Source: Cyclobacterium sp. (lineage in GTDB: Bacteria > Bacteroidota > Bacteroidia > Cytophagales > Cyclobacteriaceae). Taken from it: a DNA stretch of 64,000 nt. Below the pieces are notes generated by a model. The model was given only the letters and a program-made list of their open reading frames with translations, did not search any database and was not told the origin of the DNA. Location of the stretch: positions 62,001-126,000 of the forward strand of contig NZ_JABURL010000075.1 in assembly GCF_014762705.1 (NCBI RefSeq). The letters run 5' to 3'. Of the stretch, positions 53,734 through 62,129 are shown one piece after another (position 1 is the first letter of the stretch; the number at the start of each line of letters is the position of its first letter). The translations under genes and the position numbers were made by a program.

Positions 53734-54423
53734 CTAGTTGGCCACCAATTTGAACCCTTCTCCATGCAGGGTAATGATTTGCACCATTTCATCTGATTTC
53801 AGCAATTTTCGGATTTTACTGAGGTACACATCCATGCTACGGGCATTGAAATAGCTGTCATCGCCCCAAATCTGTTTAAGGGCATAGGATCTGCTGACAT
53901 TTTCATTCTGGGCAGCCGCCAACAGCCGTAAAAGTTCATTTTCCTTGGAGGTCAGTTTGTGCCAACCATCTGGACCTTCCAGCTGCTGTTTGTCATAATG
54001 CAGGGTGAAATTGCCAAAAGAGTACGTTTTCAAGGCTACTTTTTCACCCTGGTGCTGGGTTCTCCTCAAAATGGCCCCAATTCTCATGAGCAATTCTTCC
54101 ATGCTAAAGGGCTTGGTGATATAATCATCCGCGCCAATTCTAAAACCCTGGATCACATCTTCCTTCAGGTTTTTGGCTGTCAGGTAAATGATGGGAATAT
54201 TTTCCTCTACTTTCCTGATTTCCTTGCCCAAAGTAAAGCCATCCTTTTTTGGCATCATCACATCCAGTATACAAAGCTGGTAGTAATCCTTCTTGTATTT
54301 GTTCCAGCCCTGCTCTCCATCCCGGCACAGGGTGACATCAAATCCTTTTACACCGAGGTATTCCTGCAAAATATCGCCCAGATTGGGATCGTCTTCTACC
54401 AGTAAAATTTTGGTCTTGCTCAT
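53734..54423 (-). CDS. OmpR/PhoB-family response regulator
   Basis: 229 residues. The receiver domain (1-120) has acidic pocket EDD at 10-12, phosphoacceptor Asp54 in CILDVMMPKKDGF and the Lys in YLTAKN. A winged-helix DNA-binding domain (about 130-229) ends in LHGEGFKLVAN. It overlaps the upstream histidine kinase gene by 4 bases (ATGA), a coupled pair. Target genes are not apparent. Confidence 0.94.
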   Translation of the reverse strand: MSKTKILLVEDDPNLGDILQEYLGVKGFDVTLCRDGEQGWNKYKKDYYQLCILDVMMPKKDGFTLGKEIRKVEENIPIIYLTAKNLKEDVIQGFRIGADDYITKPFSMEELLMRIGAILRRTQHQGEKVALKTYSFGNFTLHYDKQQLEGPDGWHKLTSKENELLRLLAAAQNENVSRSYALKQIWGDDSYFNARSMDVYLSKIRKLLKSDEMVQIITLHGEGFKLVAN

Positions 54424-56135
54424 TGTTTTGAAGGTAAGTTGATGGTAAAAATACTGCCTTGTCCCGGTTCACTTTCCACCATAATATTTCCGTGGTGAGC
54501 TTCCACCATGGTTTTTACATAGGATAGCCCCAGACCAAAGCCTTTGACGTCATGGATGTTTCCTGTTGGGACCCGGTAGAATTTATCAAATATCTTTTTC
54601 TGGACTTCCTTGTTCATCCCTATCCCTGCGTCCTGTATGGTCAATGTAAACTGCCCCCGGCTTTCCCGGATAGAAATACTGATTCTGGGTGCATCTTTGG
54701 AATATTTATTAGCATTATCCAGTAAGTTATTGATAATATTATTCAAGTGGAAAGGATCTGCGGCTATTTCTTCATTTTTCACCTCGTAATCGGTGGAGAT
54801 AAGGCCTCCTCTTTTTTCGACCAACAACTCAAAGTGTCGTTTGGCTTCTTCCACCGCATCGATCAGATTGATGGTTTCTATTTCCAGTTTGAAGTCCTTT
54901 TTATCCAGGGTAGCGGCCTGTAATACCTGCTCCACCTGTTTACCCAATCTGGAATTTTCATCTTTGATGATGCCAAGATACCTGTGCCGGATCGAGGTCT
55001 GATCGAAAAGGTCAGGATCCTGTAATGCCTCAATAGCCAGGCTTACGGTAGAAATGGGCGTTTTGAATTCATGGGTCATGTTATTGATAAAGTCATTTTT
55101 GACTTCAGAGATCTTCTTTTGCCTGATGATGACCCTGATGGCATAAATAAAGCAAATGATTATAATCGCCATAAATAACAAGGAACTTGACAAGGGTAAA
55201 AACACCTGCTGCATCAGGTAATTTTCCTTGTCCGGAAAGTGGATCACCAGAAAGTTTTCCAGGCCCAAAAGATCACTGGGAAAAAGCTCTGCCCTGATCC
55301 CTTTTGTTTTAAGAAAATCGAGGTCCGTCACTTCACCTATGCCAAAGATATTGTCCTGCCCATTGATAATACCCAATTCAAAGGGCTGATCGATATTTCT
55401 ATTGACCAATTGATCCCTCACCTCTCTTCTCACACGGGCAGTATCAATTCGGTTCAAAATATTTTGATTCCCCTGGGAGAGCAATTGGTGAATCACCACT
55501 TCAACCAACTCGATTTTCATGTTAGCCTGTACAATGCTTTCTGCTACATTTCTGGAAACATTGAATTCCTCAATGATATAATTTTGTCGGTTATGGGCAT
55601 ATTGGCGTTTGCTGATATAATTGTCCTGCTTGCTGAGAAATTCCAGATAGCGCTCTTTTTCCTGAAGCAGAATGGCCAATTCATCAGGGGTAAACAGCGT
55701 GGATGCCACAGAGGGAGACATATAAAAATACTTTTCGATCTGGCTGAAACTTTTGGGCTCTCCCTCTTTGGAAGCAATCAGCTTTTTAAACGTAGACGAT
55801 ATTTGGGGTATGTTTAGTTCAAATAATGAATCTACCATTGATGGCCGATTGATAGCCACCTGCCGGTGCCTCACCTGTACCTGAATGGGTTTTATGGGTT
55901 CAAGCAGTGCTTTTTGGAACAAGGTATCCCGGGCCAGGGAACTCAGCAGAATATCGCTGGTCTCGCTTTTCTCCAATCGCTCTGAGGTGGAGGCAAGGGC
56001 CTGAAATACATTTTGCTCAAACCGTTCTTCGTTGATCTTTAGCACATTTCCCACCCAGTAAAACTGAAAGGCAATCAGTCCCAAGCTGGCCAAAGACATC
56101 AGGAAGACAATGATTTTAATGCTGGCTTTTGACAT
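54420..56135 (-). CDS. Sensor histidine kinase
   Basis: 571 residues, partner of the OmpR-type regulator just downstream. One membrane helix is at about 10-28, a second at about 318-338, enclosing a long (about 290-residue) periplasmic region of no family I recognise, rich in charged helices. His355 lies in NNMTHEFKTPISTVSLA. The ATPase part has NNIINNLLDNANKYS, TIQDAGIGM, FDKFYRVPTG and GFGLGLSYVKTMV. There is no HAMP domain or receiver. The two genes are coupled by ATGA overlap, so kinase and regulator are made together. Confidence 0.93.
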   Translation of the reverse strand: MSKASIKIIVFLMSLASLGLIAFQFYWVGNVLKINEERFEQNVFQALASTSERLEKSETSDILLSSLARDTLFQKALLEPIKPIQVQVRHRQVAINRPSMVDSLFELNIPQISSTFKKLIASKEGEPKSFSQIEKYFYMSPSVASTLFTPDELAILLQEKERYLEFLSKQDNYISKRQYAHNRQNYIIEEFNVSRNVAESIVQANMKIELVEVVIHQLLSQGNQNILNRIDTARVRREVRDQLVNRNIDQPFELGIINGQDNIFGIGEVTDLDFLKTKGIRAELFPSDLLGLENFLVIHFPDKENYLMQQVFLPLSSSLLFMAIIIICFIYAIRVIIRQKKISEVKNDFINNMTHEFKTPISTVSLAIEALQDPDLFDQTSIRHRYLGIIKDENSRLGKQVEQVLQAATLDKKDFKLEIETINLIDAVEEAKRHFELLVEKRGGLISTDYEVKNEEIAADPFHLNNIINNLLDNANKYSKDAPRISISIRESRGQFTLTIQDAGIGMNKEVQKKIFDKFYRVPTGNIHDVKGFGLGLSYVKTMVEAHHGNIMVESEPGQGSIFTINLPSKQ

Positions 56136-56306
56136 GGTACAAATCTAAATGATATCCTGCTCTAAATCATTTCCTTAACTTTTTTTAACACAATACAGCA
56201 GGAAAGAGCAAATTTTCTCCTTTTGTGTAATAACCCATTTTACCAGCCCAAAATTCCCTGCCCAAAGCTGCAGTCGAATTTGATTTTAAGTTTAATCTGC
56301 TTTATC

Positions 56307-56314
56307 TATATTTG
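56307..56314 (+). promoter_or_regulatory. -7 box candidate for lysA
   Basis: TATATTTG, full TAnnTTTG match, 18 bases before the lysA ATG. TTTT at 56284-56287 is 19 bases upstream and could serve as a degenerate -33 box. The leader would be very short. Confidence 0.4.
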
Positions 56315-56332
56315 CCTGCTAAATAAAATCCT

Positions 56333-57565
56333 ATGGAAATCAAAAACCAGCAGTACAGCATTCAGGGGATTTCCCTCCTGGATCTGGCCCGTAAATACGA
56401 TACACCTGTTTATATTTATGATGGGCAGAAAATCCTCCAGCAGGTAGCAGCGCTAAAAAATGCATTTTCCACTGTGAATATGAAAATCAAATATGCTACC
56501 AAAGCCTTATCCAATATCAGTATTTTACAATTGATGCGAAAAGCTGGAACAGGGGTGGATGCTGTATCCATAGAGGAGGTTAAAATTTGCCTGCATGCCG
56601 GCTTCCTTCCCAGTGATATCATGTTTACACCGAATTGTGTGGATTTTGAGGAAATAAAAGCGGCGGTAGATCTGGGGGTGATGGTAAATGTGGACAATAT
56701 ACCCATGCTGGAACATTTTGGAACGGAATACGGAAATACCGTACCTATCTGTATTCGGCTCAACCCGCATATTCTGGCTGGAGGCAATTCTAAAATTTCG
56801 GTAGGACACATTGACAGTAAGTTCGGTATTTCAATTTTGCAACTAAAGCATGTGCTTAAAATCGTACAGGCCTATGAGCTGAATGTGGTGGGTTTGCATG
56901 TACATACCGGTTCTGATATCCTGGATGCAGAAGTCTTTTTAAAAGGCGCAGAAATCCTGTTTGATGCAGCAAGGGAATTTGCCCATCTGGAATTTCTGGA
57001 CTTTGGTGGGGGATTTAAAGTAGCTTATAAGGATGGGGACATTACCACAGACATTGCAGAGGTAGGCAAGAAGGTGTCCCTGGCATTTCAGCAATTTTGT
57101 AAGGAATACGGGAAGGAGCTCGAAATCTGGTTTGAACCCGGTAAATTCCTGGTCAGCGAGTGTGGGTACCTGCTGGTAAAAGCCAATGTGGTTAAGCCTA
57201 CTCCGGCTACCACTTTTGTAGGTGTGGATTCGGGACTAAATCACCTGCTGCGTCCCATGATGTATGATGCTTATCATGGAGTGGTCAATATTTCCAAACT
57301 GGATGGCCCGGAGCGGGTATATACCATAGTGGGCTATATCTGTGAAACAGACACCATTGCTGCAGACCGAAAGCTCAAAGAGGTAAAAGAAGGCGATATT
57401 CTGGCCATCAAAAATGCCGGCGCATATGGCTACAGCATGGCTTCCAATTACAATTCAAGGTTCAGACCGGCTGAGGTACTGCTGCTCGACGGCAAAGATC
57501 ACCTGATACGGCGAAGGGAAAAGTTTGAAGACCTGCTCAGGAATCAGGAACCAATCAATCTGTAA
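56333..57565 (+). CDS. lysA: Diaminopimelate decarboxylase
   Basis: Last step of lysine synthesis, decarboxylating meso-diaminopimelate. It has 410 residues. PLP-binding Lys is in IKYATKALSN near residue 48, GLHVHTGSD near 180, the FLDFGGGF motif near 222, and WFEPGKFLVSECG near 263 supply the rest of the active site. CETDTIAADR, with the conserved Cys, and NAGAYGYSMASNYN are typical of LysA. It is a single gene with a strong terminator; no other lysine-pathway gene is next to it. Confidence 0.95.
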   Translation: MEIKNQQYSIQGISLLDLARKYDTPVYIYDGQKILQQVAALKNAFSTVNMKIKYATKALSNISILQLMRKAGTGVDAVSIEEVKICLHAGFLPSDIMFTPNCVDFEEIKAAVDLGVMVNVDNIPMLEHFGTEYGNTVPICIRLNPHILAGGNSKISVGHIDSKFGISILQLKHVLKIVQAYELNVVGLHVHTGSDILDAEVFLKGAEILFDAAREFAHLEFLDFGGGFKVAYKDGDITTDIAEVGKKVSLAFQQFCKEYGKELEIWFEPGKFLVSECGYLLVKANVVKPTPATTFVGVDSGLNHLLRPMMYDAYHGVVNISKLDGPERVYTIVGYICETDTIAADRKLKEVKEGDILAIKNAGAYGYSMASNYNSRFRPAEVLLLDGKDHLIRRREKFEDLLRNQEPINL

Positions 57566-57568
57566 TAT

Positions 57569-57600
57569 AAAAAAGGGCGAAAATTTTTCGCCCTTTTTTA
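57569..57600 (+). terminator. Terminator after lysA
   Basis: AAAAGGGCGAAA at 57571-57582 pairs with TTTCGCCCTTTT at 57586-57597, short loop, T-rich tail. Confidence 0.9.
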
Positions 57601-57966
57601 TGACCTACTTTTTGGTATTTTGTTCAAAATTTAAGGGAGAAAATTCATTTTTACCTCCACCAAATAAAGAATGGTTTTTTACCATAAAATCACAAGAAAA
57701 TTATTTTTTTCAACAATTTGTAAATTCAAAATTTATTCTATTATTTATCAAAATATAACATGTTTTAAGCATTTCATAAAAATGTATTCTAATCGCATAA
57801 AATAATATTTCAAAAATTCAATTGCAAAAAAAGTTTTGTATAAAACAGTAATTAGCGTTTAAAGTAAAAAAACCATCAATTTTTTGATTGGTAGATTTTG
57901 GTTTGGGCAGGCATTGCCCGAGAGGTGAGATAAAACAATTAATTTAACTTTCAACAAAGCGAAGAA
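57601..57966. other. A/T-rich intergenic region
   Basis: 366 bases without a gene I can support. Mostly poly-A/T-rich. Two weak hairpins are visible: around 57871-57893 (ATCAA/TTGAT) and GGGCA/TGCCC around 57904-57918. Both could lie in the leader of the 79-residue gene that follows. I see no recognised riboswitch. Confidence 0.4.
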
Positions 57967-58206
57967 ATGATGGCGTCCAAAACAAAGGCAATCATGCAGA
58001 TCCATCTTGACCAAAAAGATGTAAGTATTATAGGGGAAGACCTGCTGGAATATGCCGAGACATTGAGTGAAGCATTGGGAATGGATACCTTAAGCATCCA
58101 GGAAGAAATGAGATCCGGTGATTTGAATCACCTGATCAACACTTTCAATCACTATTTCAGTGATTACATTGAACTACTTGACTCTGACCACAGGATCAGC
58201 TCCTGA
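57967..58206 (+). CDS. Small acidic protein of unknown function
   Basis: 79 residues, no signal peptide or membrane segment. The sequence is acidic and probably helical (QKDVSIIGEDLLEYAETLSEALG, then IQEEMRSGDLNHLINTFNHYF). Codon use looks like its neighbours and it is preceded by an A-rich stretch (ACAAAGCGAAGAA). Two in-frame ATGs (57967, 57970) are possible starts. It lies 92 bases before the photolyase gene, the same strand; a shared transcript is possible. I recognise no family. Confidence 0.6.
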   Translation: MMASKTKAIMQIHLDQKDVSIIGEDLLEYAETLSEALGMDTLSIQEEMRSGDLNHLINTFNHYFSDYIELLDSDHRISS

Positions 58207-58298
58207 TTTTTAGTAAACATCCATACGCGCTAAAACCTAATTTTATGTAAACATTTGAGAAGAAACACTGCTTTATTGGTAAAACAATAATTGCAAAT

Positions 58299-59828
58299 AT
58301 GGGAAAGACCTTAAGACTCATTTTAGGTGATCAGCTAAACCAGCGGCATTCCTGGTTTAAAAAAAATGATGATGCGGTAGTTTTCCTGATGATGGAATTA
58401 AGGCAGGAAACGGATTATGTACAACACCACATACAGAAAGTGTTGGCCTTTTTTCAATCCATGCGGATGTTTGCCCAATGGCTGGAAAATGAAGGGCACC
58501 AGGTGATTTACCTGAGCATTGATCACAAGGAAAACCGGCAGGAGCTGGGAAAAAATATCCGTTTTTTAATCAAACGTGATAATTTTAAACATTTTAATTA
58601 TATCCTCCCTGATGAATACAGGCTGGATAGACAAATCAGGAATATCTGTAAACAGCTGGAAATCGAAACCAAGAGTTACGATGCAGAACATTTTTTAAGC
58701 GACAGGCTAGCGGTAAAATCTTTCTTTTCGGGTAAAAAAACATTCCTGATGGAATCATTTTACCGGTCTATGCGTGAAAAATATAACATTTTGATGGATG
58801 GCAAAAAGCCGGCGGAGGGGAAATGGAATTTTGATCATGAAAACAGGAACAAATTCCGGGAAGAGACCAAAATCCCCCCGCCACCCGTTTTTAAACGGGA
58901 CATTGGTCCTCTGTTAGAAACCATCAAAAAAGCAGGCGTCAATACCATTGGAGAGGTGGATTCCAAAAACTTTCAATGGCCTTGTTGCAGGGAAGAAGCC
59001 CTGGAATTGCTGGCGCATTTTTGCGATAAGTTATTGCCACATTTTGGCCGGTACCAGGATGCCATGCATTCCCAACATCCATTCCTGTTCCACAGCAGGC
59101 TCAGTTTTGCTTTAAACAGCAAAATGCTGCATCCCCTGGAGGTGATCCAAAATGCTGCAGTCTGCCGGGAGAAGGCACCGGAAAAATATGGCATTGCCCA
59201 GGTAGAAGGCTTTATTCGTCAAATTCTGGGATGGAGGGAGTTTATGCGGGGAATCTATTGGGCAAAGATGCCGGATTTCGCGACCATGAATTTCTTTGGC
59301 CATAAGCGGCCTTTGCCCGCATTTTTCTGGGATGGAAATACCAAAATGAATTGCATGCACCATGCCATCAAACAATCCCTGGATCATGCCTATGCCCACC
59401 ACATTCAGCGCCTGATGGTTACCGGGAATTTTGCCCTGCTGGCTGGAGTGGATCCGGACGAGGTGGATCAATGGTACCTGGGAATTTATATTGATGCGAT
59501 CGAATGGGTGGAAATCACCAATACCCGTGGGATGAGCCAGTTTGCGGATGGAGGCATAGTGGGCACCAAGCCCTATGTATCTTCGGCCAACTATATTGAC
59601 AAAATGAGTGACTATTGTGGTAGCTGCCATTATTCGAAAACCAAAAAAACGGGGGATAAGGCCTGTCCCTTCAACAGTTTGTATTGGGCCTTTTACGAGC
59701 GAAACCGGAAAAAATTGGAAAATAATCCCCGCATCGGCTTCGTGTACAACACCCTCTCGAAAATGAAGCAAAAGGATGAAATCCTGGAGCAGGCAGAAAG
59801 TTACTTGGAGAATCTGGATAAGCTTTAA
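58299..59828 (+). CDS. Iron-sulfur bacterial cryptochrome/photolyase (PhrB/CryB type)
   Basis: 509-residue FAD protein of the FeS-BCP/CryPro branch, which includes (6-4) photolyases and light-responsive cryptochromes. The N-terminal domain binds the antenna chromophore in this family. Four cysteines that bind the [4Fe-4S] cluster are at residues 352 (MNCMHH), 440 and 443 (YCGSCHY) and 456 (ACPF); the spacing 88-3-13 is identical to Agrobacterium PhrB (350, 438, 441, 454 from memory). GWREFMRGIYWAKMP and RLMVTGNFALLAGVDPDEV match the family's FAD region. It either repairs UV lesions or senses light; the sequence does not decide. Confidence 0.94.
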   Translation: MGKTLRLILGDQLNQRHSWFKKNDDAVVFLMMELRQETDYVQHHIQKVLAFFQSMRMFAQWLENEGHQVIYLSIDHKENRQELGKNIRFLIKRDNFKHFNYILPDEYRLDRQIRNICKQLEIETKSYDAEHFLSDRLAVKSFFSGKKTFLMESFYRSMREKYNILMDGKKPAEGKWNFDHENRNKFREETKIPPPPVFKRDIGPLLETIKKAGVNTIGEVDSKNFQWPCCREEALELLAHFCDKLLPHFGRYQDAMHSQHPFLFHSRLSFALNSKMLHPLEVIQNAAVCREKAPEKYGIAQVEGFIRQILGWREFMRGIYWAKMPDFATMNFFGHKRPLPAFFWDGNTKMNCMHHAIKQSLDHAYAHHIQRLMVTGNFALLAGVDPDEVDQWYLGIYIDAIEWVEITNTRGMSQFADGGIVGTKPYVSSANYIDKMSDYCGSCHYSKTKKTGDKACPFNSLYWAFYERNRKKLENNPRIGFVYNTLSKMKQKDEILEQAESYLENLDKL

Positions 59829-59920
59829 CCCGCTCCTCGGAACTTGTAATTCTGTGGTTCATATAAAAGGGATTTGTACTCCCCGGTAGCGATTCTTTTT
59901 TCTGTCGTTCCCCCTTTTTT

Positions 59921-60088
59921 GACCACAGATTTACACCGATTTTCACAGATTTTTTTCTGGCCCTAACCCAAACCTTATATTCCCTTACATGCCTTATATG
60001 GTTTAAAAAAGAGGGAACCATATAAGGCATGTAAGGGTATTTAAGAGGGGAAAGAGTGTATTTTATCTGTGTTAATCCGGTGCACCAT
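59921..60088. repeat. Inverted-repeat element with long internal palindrome
   Basis: The left end (59921-59957) contains ACCACAGATTTACACCG and TTCACAGATT. The right end (60061-60088) contains TTATCTGTGTTAATCCGGTG, the approximate reverse complement. In the middle 59982-60003 pairs perfectly with 60016-60037 (22 bases) around a 12-base loop; the stem extends with few mismatches to 59974 and 60045. It is a candidate MITE/REP-like element or a large transcript-end hairpin. No transposase or flanking target-site duplication is evident. Confidence 0.6.
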
Positions 60089-60511
60089 GAGGCGTGTGGG
60101 TTAAATATAAACTTAAAAACCTAGAGATATGAAAGTTTTTTCCAGCCAAATTTGCCGTTTGGACTGAAGTACTCCTGACATTTTGAGCGGAAACATACGC
60201 TGTGAAGCTCGGGAATTACGGTCTTTACGCTCGGATTTTCGAATCAAATTTTCCTTAAAATGGTTTTTCAGGAAGCCATCTTATGAAAATTTCTGATTTT
60301 ATCTAAACCATATCATTTCGGTTCTATATCCACTCTATCTAATTATTTTCGCAAGCGAGTCATGTGCCCTTACCGGACCCCAAAGAAAAGCCTAATGCAA
60401 ATCGTTCTCAAAAACGCACCGAAACAGCCATTTCAAATAGATTTTTGGTGGCTCTAAGCTGTTTACCTGAGGAAGAGATAAGGGTGATTGCCATACTTTA
60501 CCAGGCAACGA

Positions 60512-60550
60512 TCTTTTTATCTGTGTTAATCCCAGTAATCTGTGGTGCAA
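60512..60550. repeat. Third copy of the CACAGAT/ATCTGTG end motif
   Basis: TTATCTGTGTTAATCC matches the right end of the 59921-60088 element (same orientation, start near 60518), followed by AGTAATCTGTGGTGCAA, a second ATCTGTG. It suggests a partial extra copy or a nested unit of the same repeat family. Confidence 0.5.
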
Positions 60551-60622
60551 TTTTTTTTTGGGTTTCTAAACAAAAATAGCTAAAAATAGTTTATATTAGG
60601 TGTTAATTAAACATTTAAAAAG

Positions 60623-60742
60623 ATGTATTGGAGTCTAGATGCGTTTTTTCAGCAGAATTTAAGGCTGAATGAAAACGAAAAATTAAAACTGATAAAAACG
60701 TATATCAAAAATTTAAAAAGTGAGAAAAAAAAGAGAGGCTAA
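60623..60742 (+). CDS. Possible 39-residue small protein
   Basis: ATG at 60623 after an A-rich leader (TTTAAAAAG), reading MYWSLDAFFQQNLRLNENEK and then a lysine-rich helical tail, stop at 60740-60742. A weak hairpin with a T run follows (60728-60757). The composition, W near the start and basic end, fits a small membrane-associated or ribosome-binding peptide, but no family is known to me and the codons are A-rich like non-coding DNA here. It could easily be chance. Confidence 0.3.
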   Translation: MYWSLDAFFQQNLRLNENEKLKLIKTYIKNLKSEKKKRG

Positions 60743-60769
60743 ATGCCCCTTTTTTATTTGTTTTTTTAT

Positions 60770-61345
60770 TTAATCTTTTTTGATCAATCCTTCTGTCAAC
60801 TTATTCAGCGCCTCCACCTTGTATTCGAAATCTCCTTTCAGGGTATCTCGGTACCTGTTGATGTTCTCCACCATTTCGTTGATGTCCTCCGGAATGGTCT
60901 CTTCCAGCAATTGCCTTAAACGTTTGGCAGTAGTGGGGCTCTTGCCATTGGTACTGATGGCAATTTTCACATTTCCCTTGGTCACGATGCCCCCCAAATA
61001 GAAGTCGCAATATTCAGGCGTATCTGCCACATTGACCAGCAAATACCTGCTTTTGGCATCATGGTAGATGGTCTTGTTGACCGCTTTGTCATCTGTGGCC
61101 GCAATCACCATGTGCTTGCGCTCCAGGTAGTCTGGGTGGTAAGCTGCCTGCACAAGCTGTATATTGGCATTATTTGCAGCTATTTCCCTGATTTCATCGG
61201 ATATCTCTATAGATACCACAGTAACCCTGGCCTGAGGGCTGGATTTGAGCAGAAAAGACAACTTTTCCAGGCCCACAAAACCTGCGCCTACAAGTAAGGT
61301 TTCCAACTGATGTACTTTCAGAAAGATCGGATACAATTCATTCAT
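60770..61345 (-). CDS. Precorrin-2 dehydrogenase / siroheme synthase N-terminal-type protein
   Basis: 191 residues matching the N-terminal (CysG-B/Met8/SirC) part of siroheme synthase: the NAD-binding VGAGFVGLEKLSFLL near residue 20, AATDDKAVNKTI near 82, and TNGKSPTTAKRLRQLLEE near 133. It oxidises precorrin-2 to sirohydrochlorin and may insert the iron. The C-terminal methyltransferase half is absent because it is a separate gene (cobA) just upstream, 4 bases away. It closes the siroheme operon. Confidence 0.9.
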   Translation of the reverse strand: MNELYPIFLKVHQLETLLVGAGFVGLEKLSFLLKSSPQARVTVVSIEISDEIREIAANNANIQLVQAAYHPDYLERKHMVIAATDDKAVNKTIYHDAKSRYLLVNVADTPEYCDFYLGGIVTKGNVKIAISTNGKSPTTAKRLRQLLEETIPEDINEMVENINRYRDTLKGDFEYKVEALNKLTEGLIKKD

Positions 61346-61349
61346 ACGT

Positions 61350-62129
61350 TCAGGAAATCATTTTGTGGTCGCACACCAACTCTTCAAATATCGCTTTTAA
61401 TTGTGGACTTTCCTTTACCACTTCACCAATAATGATTATGGCCGGAGCACCTATTTTGCTTTCTCTGGCTTTTTTCTGAATGTCCGTGATGGTACCGGCT
61501 ACCACTCTTTCCTCACGGGTAGTGCCCCTTTCGATGATGGCAATGGCTTTGTCTGACAGGCCCTCATCCTCATAAACACCTACAATTTCATCCAGTTTTC
61601 TGGTGCCCATCAATAACACCACCGTGGCTTTGGACTTGCTGGCCAATTTCAAATCATCCGATAAGGCTCCACTTGAAGTAGTGCCGGTAATCACCCAGTA
61701 ACTTTCCGAAACTCCTCTTTTGGTCACGGGTATTCCTGCAGATGCAGGCACCGCAACAGTAGATGATATGCCAGGCACTACATCCGTAGCAATTCCAAAC
61801 TGGTGTATATAATCCAACTCCTCTGCCCCTCTTCCGAAAACAAAAGGGTCTCCTCCTTTCAGCCGGACCACATGCCCATATTTTTGGGCATAATACACGC
61901 ATTGCTTATTGGTATCCTCCTGGGGATGTTGCCGGCTGCCATGCCTTTTTCCCACAAAAACTTTAATGGCTTTATCAGGAGCATGGTTGAGCAGTGTCCT
62001 GTCAATCAGGGCATCATACAGTACCACATCGGCCTTGTTCAATGCGAGGACTCCCTTCAATGTTATTAATTCCGGGTCTCCCGGACCCGCCCCTACCAAT
62101 GTCACCCTTGGTCTGATCTCATTCATCAT
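61350..62129 (-). CDS. cobA: Uroporphyrinogen-III C-methyltransferase
   Basis: 259 residues. Converts uroporphyrinogen III to precorrin-2 with two SAM. VGAGPGDPELITLKG near residue 12 and VVLYDALID near 35 form the SAM site; VRLKGGDPFVFGRG near 92 and ISSTVAVPASAGIPVTKRG follow. Start (62129) overlaps the end of the sulfite/nitrite reductase gene by 4 bases (ATGA), so synthesis of cofactor and enzyme is coupled. An ATG at 62126 is a second possible start. Confidence 0.93.
   Translation of the reverse strand: MMNEIRPRVTLVGAGPGDPELITLKGVLALNKADVVLYDALIDRTLLNHAPDKAIKVFVGKRHGSRQHPQEDTNKQCVYYAQKYGHVVRLKGGDPFVFGRGAEELDYIHQFGIATDVVPGISSTVAVPASAGIPVTKRGVSESYWVITGTTSSGALSDDLKLASKSKATVVLLMGTRKLDEIVGVYEDEGLSDKAIAIIERGTTREERVVAGTITDIQKKARESKIGAPAIIIIGEVVKESPQLKAIFEELVCDHKMIS

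Larger units (their letters stand above)
59829..60769. other. Gene-poor stretch with inverted repeats
   Basis: 940 bases downstream of the photolyase gene. The repeat element at 59921-60088 is listed separately. A third copy of its end motif lies at 60512-60550. Between 60089 and 60511 I see nothing convincing; the sequence looks non-coding, or long decayed. At 60623-60742 there is one possible 39-residue ORF (listed). An ORF at 60364-60579 is rejected because its end runs into the repeat. Confidence 0.5.

Noticed and set aside
60364-60579. 71-codon ORF (GTG start) upstream of the siroheme genes
   Set aside because: Its hydrophobic C-terminus is just the translation of the repeat copy at 60512-60550, and the N-terminus shows no homology; chance frame.
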